Of a DNA stretch of 50,059 nt, positions 43,125 to 50,059 are shown piece by piece; position 1 is the stretch's first letter; every line of letters begins with the position of its first letter. The notes below the pieces were generated by a model. It was not told the origin of the DNA, did not search any database, and was given only the letters and a program-made list of their open reading frames with translations. Source of the DNA: JBBRSL01 sp038245435 (GTDB taxonomy: Bacteria; Patescibacteriota; Saccharimonadia; Saccharimonadales; CAIOMD01); contig JBBRSL010000003.1 of the NCBI GenBank assembly GCA_038245435.1, forward strand, positions 1 to 50,059, written 5' to 3'. A program made the position numbers and the translations under genes.

Positions 43125-44381
43125 TTATGGTTTGTAACTCACTGCGCTGTCACTTGATACGAGAGTGATCCATGTTTGGCCGCGATTAAGCTTCATTGGT
43201 AGACCATTTTTATCTGTAAAGACATATTGGGTTGTTGCACCTGTTCTGCTCCAAGTGCCTGTGCTGGCAATGCCATCCTGGAATACATACATAGTGCCTG
43301 AGCCAGTGGTCTTATATGAGCTATGGTAGCCATCGTTATCAAGGCTGTAGGCCGTTACGAGTACGACAACTGTTTTAGGATTAATCTGCTTTTTCGTGGT
43401 TTGATCTTTATCGAGTACATAGTGTGGTTCTCCCTCTTGGAGTCGCAAGTAACTATTAGTTGCCGCATCATACGTAAAACGTGGGCTGTAGGTTGGGCCC
43501 GAAACGCTTAAGTCGATAATTGAGGCAGTTGGCGTCTGTTTCACATCAATTTTGCGTTCCCAGGATGTAAATTTACTTGAAGTGTAGCCTTTGCTCGTAT
43601 TGAGGGCATCAAGTTTTGTAAAATCAGTGTAGACATTATGGGGTGCTTCTCGGGAGTTGATACGGTAGTATGAATTACCATTTGCAAATTGATCAAGATC
43701 ATTGACCCCCAAAGTCTTAATGAGCGCAAGCGCATCTGGGCTACCACCGACATGGGCATAGCTTGCATCAAACGTTTTTGCCCATTCAACATAATAGGGC
43801 CGAGCGCTACGAATTGGTCCGATATAATTTGGCTGGGCCTCTTGAAATAACGCTAAGAAACGGGTGATCCCGCCTTCAGCGATTGCTTCGAACACCACAC
43901 CGGCTTGATCGAGTGAGCTTTGAGGACGGGCGTCAGGGCTATTTTCGATCATAACACCTGTAACAGGTCGGTTAGCAAGATCTTGGCTTGCGACTTCAAC
44001 TCCCGTAAGGGGTGAATAAATTTTAGGTTTTTCTACTTTTTTTATGGCAACAACTGTTGTCTGGCCATTTGCGGTTGTTGCTACCTTTTTATGAGTCCAC
44101 CAGTAGCCTGCCGCGAGCGCAGCAACAATAAGCAGAATAATACCTGCAAAAATGAAGTTACGTTTTTTCTTGCTTGGTTTACTTGTCTTAACTCTGAACT
44201 TTGCAGATTCTTGGGATTCGGGTGAATCGGGAGTCGATACAACAGGTTCAGGTAGTTGTTGTGGAGCAGAATTATCCGCATTAGCTGAACCGAACGATGC
44301 GAGTACGTCTTGGTCTGAAACGGGTGAAGAATTTAGATTGTTTGGTCGTTTTGGTGCGGCCGGTTTGAAATTGTCTAACAC
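43125..44381 (-). CDS. DUF3048 (YerB-like) surface protein
   Basis: A 418-residue protein. A cytoplasmic N-terminal part with Ser/Pro-rich sequence and KPSKKKRN precedes a membrane segment (about 74-92). The extracellular part matches DUF3048: YSPLTGVEVASQDLANRPVTGVMIENSPDARPQSSLDQAGVVFE, then RFLALFQ and IGPIRSARPYY. Function of the family is unknown; YerB-type proteins are surface lipoproteins or membrane-anchored. It is the first gene of a tight cluster with HK, RR and DUF475. It starts at ATG 44381. Confidence 0.88.
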   Translation of the reverse strand: MLDNFKPAAPKRPNNLNSSPVSDQDVLASFGSANADNSAPQQLPEPVVSTPDSPESQESAKFRVKTSKPSKKKRNFIFAGIILLIVAALAAGYWWTHKKVATTANGQTTVVAIKKVEKPKIYSPLTGVEVASQDLANRPVTGVMIENSPDARPQSSLDQAGVVFEAIAEGGITRFLALFQEAQPNYIGPIRSARPYYVEWAKTFDASYAHVGGSPDALALIKTLGVNDLDQFANGNSYYRINSREAPHNVYTDFTKLDALNTSKGYTSSKFTSWERKIDVKQTPTASIIDLSVSGPTYSPRFTYDAATNSYLRLQEGEPHYVLDKDQTTKKQINPKTVVVLVTAYSLDNDGYHSSYKTTGSGTMYVFQDGIASTGTWSRTGATTQYVFTDKNGLPMKLNRGQTWITLVSSDSAVSYKP

Positions 44382-44426
44382 GTGTTTTTTCTCTCGTTAT
44401 GCTTGTGCTTATTGTAGCACGTTCAA

Positions 44427-45857
44427 TCAGAGAATTTGGCTTGCTTTTTCGATGCGTGCAAGGCTTGTTTCTTTACCTAGAACTGCCAAGCTTTCAGCAA
44501 GATTTGGGCTAAATGGCGCCCACGTCGTTGCAACCCGTACAAGGCTAAACAAAACACCCGGTTTTTGGCCTGTCGATTCAAGTAACGCGTTGAGTGATGC
44601 TTGCACTGATTCGGCGGTAAAATCGCAGTCATTGAGCGAACTGTGTACTGCCTGCAAAAGGGTCTTTAGCTCGCTTGTCTCGAGCTTTTTAAGCTGCTTG
44701 TTGTCGGTAATAAGTGATAAATTTGCATCAGGCTCTTCGAAGAAAAAGCTCGTAAGTTCTGGCAACTCAGCCAAAAATTTTAGACGTTCTTGCACTAAAC
44801 CTAAAACGGCTTTTTTGTACGTTTCATCGGCGCTATCAGCACTTTTTGGAAAATAGTTATTGCAGCGACTGAATAAGTCGTCGAGTGAGAGCGAGCGGAT
44901 CCAGGTGCCGTTCATCCAAAGCAGACGCTGTTCATCAAATCGTGCGCCTGAGCGTTGTACTCTATCGAGACTGAATTTTTCGATAAGTTCTTCACGGGTA
45001 AAAATCTCTTGTTCAGTACCGTCGTTCCAGCCCATGCTGGCCAAGAAATTTAACATTGCTTCGGGGAGTATACCCTGCTCATGGTATTCGCTAACACTTT
45101 TCGCGCCATCCCGTTTACCGAGTTTTTTCTTGCCGTCTGGTGCCATAATATGCGGCAGACAAGCAAGTACTGGTACCTCAAGTTCAAGTGCTTCATACAG
45201 ACTCAAGTATTTAGGAATTGACGAAATATACTCGAGCCCCCTAATAACATGTGTGACGCCCATCTCGGCATCATCGACGATATGTGCAAAATTGTAGGTT
45301 GGCAAGCCATCGCTTTTAACGAGTATGAAATCATCGAGTGCTTCGGGGCCGGCAGATAGCTCTCCCATAACAGGATCTTGCCAGGTAAACCGCTTGGGGT
45401 TTGCTACTTTAAGGCGTAGAGGCTGTGTGCCGTCCCAAACTGGCGGATTCGCGGGCCGATTATCACGGTATAAGAAAGGCTTTTTTGCCTTTTTGGCTGC
45501 GTCGCGAAATACTTCAACTTCAGCGCTCGTATAGGGGTCTGCATACGCGAGCCCTTTTTTGATTAGTTTTTGAGCCCAAAGTAGGTATGTTTCGGTTCTC
45601 TCACTTTGAATGTAAGGTCCGTGTTCACCACCAACTAAGTAGCCTTCATTCCATTCGATGCCCAGCCAGCCAAGGCTTTCAACGATAAGATCAGTTGCGC
45701 CTTCGACGAAACGAGCTTGATCAGTATCTTCGATACGTAGTATGAACGTACCATTTTTTTGCTTCGCCAAAAGCCACGGAAAGAGAGCTGCCCGGATATT
45801 ACCTACATGAATATAGCCTGTTGGGCTCGGTGCAAAACGTGTTCGAATTTCAGTCAT
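44427..45857 (-). CDS. gltX: Glutamate--tRNA ligase
   Basis: A 476-residue class I aminoacyl-tRNA synthetase. The HIGH-type motif appears as PSPTGYIHVGNIRAAL and the KMSKS-type as KKLGKRDGAKS; the DEMGVTHVIRG-like segment DDAEMGVTHVIRGLEY is present. The length and C-terminal anticodon-binding half are normal. Whether it also charges tRNA-Gln (non-discriminating) cannot be told here. It starts at ATG 45857. Confidence 0.97.
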   Translation of the reverse strand: MTEIRTRFAPSPTGYIHVGNIRAALFPWLLAKQKNGTFILRIEDTDQARFVEGATDLIVESLGWLGIEWNEGYLVGGEHGPYIQSERTETYLLWAQKLIKKGLAYADPYTSAEVEVFRDAAKKAKKPFLYRDNRPANPPVWDGTQPLRLKVANPKRFTWQDPVMGELSAGPEALDDFILVKSDGLPTYNFAHIVDDAEMGVTHVIRGLEYISSIPKYLSLYEALELEVPVLACLPHIMAPDGKKKLGKRDGAKSVSEYHEQGILPEAMLNFLASMGWNDGTEQEIFTREELIEKFSLDRVQRSGARFDEQRLLWMNGTWIRSLSLDDLFSRCNNYFPKSADSADETYKKAVLGLVQERLKFLAELPELTSFFFEEPDANLSLITDNKQLKKLETSELKTLLQAVHSSLNDCDFTAESVQASLNALLESTGQKPGVLFSLVRVATTWAPFSPNLAESLAVLGKETSLARIEKASQIL

Positions 45858-45887
45858 TAGTAGCTATTGTAACAGAGGCACATAGAT

Positions 45888-46985
45888 TTACATCGAGGCA
45901 GCCATGGCTAGCACTTGTTCAGTTGATAAGGTATTGGTGCCGCTGAGCGTGTACCAAATACCGTTGTCTACCCATGCGGCACTGGAGTTATCGAGGACAT
46001 ATACTGTTAATCCGCGGTCGTTGTATGTTTGATAACGCATGTTTGTTCCGGTAACAAAATTGCTTAAAAGTTGCTCACTTGACCAGCTGCTGGGGCGCTG
46101 CACAATTTTAAAGGCTCGATTATCGCTGTTTGATTGGTAGCCAACAATAATAGCGTTATTTTCGTATTGAATAGGCCCCTTAAAGGCGTATCCCGCAGGT
46201 GTGGTTGCAGGCACGGTTCCGGCAAAACCGGCTCGCGATGCTGCAACACGCATACTAATGTTTGGAATACGTTGATAGGCAAAAAAACCGCTCAAGACAA
46301 CAATAGCCAGACATGCAGCAGCTATGCTGGCAAACCGTGTACTCACACGAAGTGTATCAGCGGCACGCTGATGAATGCGCCGTTTTTTTGGAGGTAGCGC
46401 TAAATGCGCATTGGCACCAGCCAACGGGTGTGTAAAAACCTGTTTTTTAGTTGGGTGATTATTGGAGTGTGACGTAATGGGTGGAGCGCTCGGGATTGGA
46501 GCAGCATTTACGACTTGTTCACGGGCGACCGCAATTGGTGCCGTAACCACAGGTTTGGCAACATTATGGGTGCTTGAAAATCGAGCAACTGACATACTCT
46601 GCTTTGTGTTATGGGCACGCTCAAGTCGAGCAGGAGGAGATTTGCTCAGAATTTTACGTCGCGTTTCAGCGACCGACAACTCTCTTTTTGGCATTGAGGC
46701 TTGGATCGGTACTTTTGGTTTTTGGCCAGCAACGGGTTTTTTAACAATATTACGGGCAAGTGTTTGGGCTTTTTGAGTTTTTTTGGCTATTGGTGCGCGG
46801 GGTGTGACAGAACTTTGAAGCTTACGTTTTGGCTTTTGAAAGCCATCAATCACGCCGCTACTTTGTACGGCATGAACTGCAGATTCGCTTTTTGTTGAAT
46901 CTGTACCTGCCACGTCAGCAACAATCTTCCCTGTTAGGGCGTCGTACTTTCGGCCGTTAATTTCTATGATTGTTTTCGCTGCCAC
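45888..46985 (-). CDS. Single-span membrane protein with basic cytoplasmic half
   Basis: A 365-residue protein. Residues 1-215 are predominantly basic and low-complexity (KPKRKLQ, KKPVAGQKPKVP). One membrane segment (about 218-240) follows. The exoplasmic ~125 residues contain IPNISMRVAASRAGF, a beta-rich sequence and a YWNDNG-like WVDNGIWYTLSG segment resembling DUF4367-type domains. Divergent from the PEGA gene on the plus strand. The cytoplasmic basic region might bind nucleic acid; this is inference only. Confidence 0.65.
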   Translation of the reverse strand: MAAKTIIEINGRKYDALTGKIVADVAGTDSTKSESAVHAVQSSGVIDGFQKPKRKLQSSVTPRAPIAKKTQKAQTLARNIVKKPVAGQKPKVPIQASMPKRELSVAETRRKILSKSPPARLERAHNTKQSMSVARFSSTHNVAKPVVTAPIAVAREQVVNAAPIPSAPPITSHSNNHPTKKQVFTHPLAGANAHLALPPKKRRIHQRAADTLRVSTRFASIAAACLAIVVLSGFFAYQRIPNISMRVAASRAGFAGTVPATTPAGYAFKGPIQYENNAIIVGYQSNSDNRAFKIVQRPSSWSSEQLLSNFVTGTNMRYQTYNDRGLTVYVLDNSSAAWVDNGIWYTLSGTNTLSTEQVLAMAASM

Positions 46986-47130
46986 CTTGTTTTCGTTCTT
47001 GTTCAGGTTCTTATATGTAATAGTAACGCTTTTAGTGAGGCTACCGCAAGTGCTTTATAAGAATTACGCTGTTCAAGCAACTAGTTAAAACACCCGAAAC
47101 AGTCTACAATTAGGTTTGCATCCAACAATT

Positions 47131-48612
47131 ATGGAATTTCTAGATCCAGCTGCAAAAAAAGCTCGCACCATCCGTTTGTTCATCGGCTATGTATTACTTG
47201 CGATAGTCGTTGCTTTAGCGACCACAATTTTAGTGTACCAAGCGCAAGGTTTTGGATATGACAGAGATAAAGGCGTGACAAGGAGCGGATTACTATTTCT
47301 TGATGCGAACCCCGTTTCGGCGAACATAACTCTTGATGGAAAATTCGCTGGTGACAAAACGAATGCTCGCCTAACACTGCCCGAAGGTACGCACACTATC
47401 AAGCTTAGTGCGGATAAATACCGGGACTGGACAAAGCAATTTGCAATAGACGGTGGTGACGTCAAATATATGCTTTATCCAAGGTTATTCCCTAAAGACA
47501 TCCCGCTTGGTATCACAAGAGTGTTGCCCGTAAGCCCTGCTTGGTCATCTCAGAGCCCCGATAAGCATTGGCTCGTCTACCAGCAAGCTTCGGACTCACT
47601 GTTATTATCAATAACCGATATATTAAAACCGGCAGAAAACCCTATTACTTCGACATTACCAGTAACGGCTTTATCGAGTGAAAATGGCTTAAACGGTACC
47701 ATAAAGCCTATTGAATGGGCTGATGACAATAAGCATCTATTACTCCTGCAAACACTTCCCAGCGGTGCACGCAACTATATATTGTTTGATAGAGAAAATG
47801 CTGATCAAAGTATCAATATCACAAAAGCGTTGAGCCTTACAGTCGACCAAGAACTTTCTCTAAGAGATAAGAAATCTGATAAGTTTTATGCTTTTTCGGC
47901 TACTAAGGGCGAAATACGCAACGCATCACTTAAAACAGGCGATGTGAGTGAACCATTTGTGACAGGCGTTGTGGCATTCAAGTCTCACGGTGATAATATT
48001 ATTTTTTATGCAACGTATGATGGTGCGAAAGTAAACCAGACAAATCTTATCACCCTTACTGACCAGAAAAATAAGTATAACTTACGGCCAATAGATAGAG
48101 ACCCTAATAACAAATATTTATTGAATCTTGCGAAATTTGATAGTACTTGGATATACACTGCTGGCTCGCCATCAAGCGAGCTCATGCGTATTTACCGCGA
48201 TCCTCTATCTCGAGTTAAAGCCAACAGTACGACACAGGCTTCTCCGCAAGTCAGTATGCGTATTAAAGATCCACAATTCGCCTCTTTTTCTGATAATTCG
48301 CGTTTTGTTGCAGTACAATCAGGCAAGCAATTTGTAGTCTATGATGCAGAGGATGGTAGGTTGTATCGATATGAAATGCAGTTATCAATCGATGTAAGCC
48401 AGCAAGCCAAATGGATGGATGGTCACCGATTAACAGTGAACAGCGATGGTCGCGTGTTTGCCTTTGACTTTGATGGTACGAATGCTCAGAACCTCGTAAC
48501 GGGTATGCTAGAGTTCAACGCCTATTTCGATAAAGACTATAAGTTTTTATATACCTTTGTGCTTGAACCCGAAGGAAAAGTTGGATTTCAGAACGCTAAA
48601 CTAATTCTGTAG
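47131..48612 (+). CDS. PEGA-domain anchored protein
   Basis: A 493-residue protein. ATG 47131 (MEFLDPAAKKARTIRL) is preferred over an upstream in-frame TTG. One membrane segment lies at about 16-40. A PEGA domain follows (about 57-108, LDANPVSANITLDGKFAG, then TLPEGTHTIKLSADKYRDW). The rest is a beta-rich, WD40/Tol-like beta-propeller region with repeated strand-turn units. PEGA domains mediate surface-associated contacts; the function here is unknown. Confidence 0.85.
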   Translation: MEFLDPAAKKARTIRLFIGYVLLAIVVALATTILVYQAQGFGYDRDKGVTRSGLLFLDANPVSANITLDGKFAGDKTNARLTLPEGTHTIKLSADKYRDWTKQFAIDGGDVKYMLYPRLFPKDIPLGITRVLPVSPAWSSQSPDKHWLVYQQASDSLLLSITDILKPAENPITSTLPVTALSSENGLNGTIKPIEWADDNKHLLLLQTLPSGARNYILFDRENADQSINITKALSLTVDQELSLRDKKSDKFYAFSATKGEIRNASLKTGDVSEPFVTGVVAFKSHGDNIIFYATYDGAKVNQTNLITLTDQKNKYNLRPIDRDPNNKYLLNLAKFDSTWIYTAGSPSSELMRIYRDPLSRVKANSTTQASPQVSMRIKDPQFASFSDNSRFVAVQSGKQFVVYDAEDGRLYRYEMQLSIDVSQQAKWMDGHRLTVNSDGRVFAFDFDGTNAQNLVTGMLEFNAYFDKDYKFLYTFVLEPEGKVGFQNAKLIL

Positions 48613-48685
48613 AGCACCCTAGTAACCCATTCTTCCAGGTGTTAAGTTCTCTACTCGATTGGGATAAAGCTGGCTAGCGTTTTGT

Positions 48686-49891
48686 TTAGAGGAGCCAGCC
48701 AAAGAGCCTTTGGAATAAGCTTATAGAGTTACCAGGCACTACAGCAGTTTGCGGTACTGCAGGTGCTGGGCTTGCGGCAATGTTATCGTTCACGCTTGGT
48801 CCAATTTGATCAGCAACCATGACGAGCCTATTAATGTTGCTTCCTGGTGGGTCGCAGGTAATGAGTGTCGCAGTAGCCGTGCGACCACTAGGCCCAAGTA
48901 CTGATACTTCATTTGGTTTAACTATTTTTCGTTCGAAAATTTTATAGGTATAGCGTTTGCCATTGTAGTTAAGCATAAATGTATCGCCAACTTGTAAGCG
49001 GTTAAGCAGCACAAAGGCAAATTTATATTTGCCATTATTAAAGATGTTACTCGACGAGTGACCAACGAGCACAACGTTACCATTTGTTCCGGGTGTCGGG
49101 CTCGTTGCATAGTGAACTGCCCCGTTATCAAGGCCAGCTTGAATGGCCTTTTCGTCAACGCTATCACCATATACCACAGGGATTTCGAGGTTAATCTTTG
49201 GAATAATTATTTTTGGCGCAGGATCAACCGCAATATTCGTATTTGGATCAACAATAATCTGCGTGCTACTCACAGTACGACTTGGCGTGATGAGTGGCGC
49301 AATAAATTTTTCGTTAAAAAAACTAAACATAAAAATTCCTACAACCAGCAAGCCCATAGCTAGACCAAAAAGCAAAGATTGAAAATGATGCTGTTTTTTT
49401 AGCTTACCGCGAGCACTAACAGTATCAAGAATTCCAGACTTAATATCTGAAACTTTACGTGTACCGGTACGCGCGGGTTGCTCTATCGAACCACTTGCTT
49501 GAGTTGGCTTGATGCTTTGTTTAGGGCTTTCTTGGGCAACAATTTTTACTGGTTTTGATGGATGCGTTGCCTTTTCATGGTTGGCATAAAATTCTTGCCA
49601 GACCACGTGTTTTTCGTTATCAGGCAACCCAAGGTAATAATTGTGCCAAGCAGTCTGAATTTCTGCGAGACTCTTCCCTGATTCAGAAAGCTGTTGCATG
49701 AATTTTTGATGTTTTGAATGAACACCAGTTTCGGTTATTTCTTGAATTTCTTCTTTAGCAACGGGTTCATCGGTATAAAGAGCGGCAACTTTTGACCTAA
49801 TAACTTGCGCTGCTTGATTAGCCGGCGGTACCACATTAGGGGTACCGCTCATTTCGTTTGGTAGGGGCAGTTCGTTATTTGTGTCAGACAT
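48686..49891 (-). CDS. Sortase family transpeptidase with long N-terminal extension
   Basis: A 401-residue protein. The catalytic triad is visible: His in VVLVGHSSSN, Cys in ATLITCDPPG and Arg in NINRLVMVAD. The catalytic domain spans about 235-380 and opens with IIIPKINLEIPVVYGDS, as in class D/E-type enzymes. A membrane segment (about 178-202) and a ~175-residue cytoplasmic extension with KHQKFMQQLSES and HHEKATH-like charged stretches precede it. No LPxTG-type substrates are evident in this window. It starts at ATG 49891. Confidence 0.88.
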   Translation of the reverse strand: MSDTNNELPLPNEMSGTPNVVPPANQAAQVIRSKVAALYTDEPVAKEEIQEITETGVHSKHQKFMQQLSESGKSLAEIQTAWHNYYLGLPDNEKHVVWQEFYANHEKATHPSKPVKIVAQESPKQSIKPTQASGSIEQPARTGTRKVSDIKSGILDTVSARGKLKKQHHFQSLLFGLAMGLLVVGIFMFSFFNEKFIAPLITPSRTVSSTQIIVDPNTNIAVDPAPKIIIPKINLEIPVVYGDSVDEKAIQAGLDNGAVHYATSPTPGTNGNVVLVGHSSSNIFNNGKYKFAFVLLNRLQVGDTFMLNYNGKRYTYKIFERKIVKPNEVSVLGPSGRTATATLITCDPPGSNINRLVMVADQIGPSVNDNIAASPAPAVPQTAVVPGNSISLFQRLFGWLL

Positions 49892-50007
49892 AGTGCGCTT
49901 GTGTCTTGCTAGTTGCTTTGATACTAAGGCTTATTATAGTACAATTACCCCTGGTTTACCTATCTTTTGGCGCGTGTAAATGTCATGGATATTCAGTAGC
50001 AAGTTGT

Positions 50008-50059
50008 GCCGCAGTGGTGGAATTGGTAGACACGCCAGACTCAAAATCTTGTGAGCGTA
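50008..50059 (+). tRNA. tRNA-Leu (CAA), truncated by window end
   Basis: The 5' half of a class II-type tRNA: GCCGCAG acceptor 5' strand, D-arm TGGTGGAATTGGTAGACACG, and an anticodon stem with loop CTCAAAA giving anticodon CAA. The variable arm and 3' half lie beyond the window. Confidence 0.85.

Overview
The window looks like a chromosome segment of a Patescibacteria/CPR bacterium, most likely a Saccharibacteria (TM7) relative. This is inferred from gene content: a compact minus-biased layout, a VirD4/HerA-type ATPase, a DUF3048 protein, sortase, DUF475, many short secreted or single-anchor surface proteins, and few metabolic genes. Stop codon use fits the standard bacterial code. No rRNA, prophage, IS element or CRISPR array was seen.

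Layout. 1-0.7 kb: end of an unknown gene and a convergent intergenic region with three DnaA-box-like 9-mers. 0.7-8.4 kb (minus): TraG/VirD4-like ATPase, a sigma-region-4 plus HARE-HTH regulator, topA, and dprA, which is disrupted by a frameshift and a nonsense codon. A GC-rich self-contained gene cassette sits between topA and dprA. 8.4-10.8 kb: two strongly structured candidate ncRNAs with consensus promoters and terminators, two small membrane-protein genes, and copy 1 of a structured repeat. 10.8-16.6 kb: ABC-F ATPase, pth, der, a second GC-rich cassette, an acidic unknown protein and an rluB/rsuA-type synthase. 16.7-19.7 kb: copy 2 of the repeat and a soluble histidine kinase/response-regulator pair whose regulator carries a long disordered tail. 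19.8-25.8 kb: GH71-like glucanase, tRNA-Glu, a metzincin-type protease, unknown proteins and two tandem GC-rich cassettes. 25.9-34.6 kb: rarA, two tandem beta-helix surface proteins, a CAP protein, a 2OG-Fe(II)-like oxygenase, a BI-1 protein, an NAD(P)-binding protein, and a coupled pair made of a secreted protein and a pilin-like protein. 34.6-50 kb: CPBP protease, Abhydrolase_9-type protein, DUF2207, FAD reductase, a DUF3048-HK-RR-DUF475 cluster, gltX, a membrane protein, a PEGA protein, a sortase and a partial tRNA-Leu.

The most unusual signals are non-coding or compositional. (1) A repeat of about 260 bp occurs twice, each copy about 20-25 nt downstream of a minus-strand stop codon; wobble and compensatory changes between copies point to a minus-strand structured RNA. 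(2) A ~335-nt RNA at 8449-8782 has an 11-bp stem, a UUCG hairpin and a possible kissing-loop. (3) At least four GC-rich small genes have their own promoter, Shine-Dalgarno sequence and terminator, like phage morons but in a chromosomal backbone.

The cell-surface theme is strong. The GH71 enzyme and both beta-helix proteins share one plan: Lys-rich N-terminus, membrane segment, exoplasmic domain, Pro-rich linker, Ig-like module and C-terminal membrane segment. A metzincin, a CAP protein, DUF2207, DUF3048 and a sortase add to this, which fits an epibiont that depends on surface contact. That lifestyle is inferred from relatives and is not shown by the sequence.
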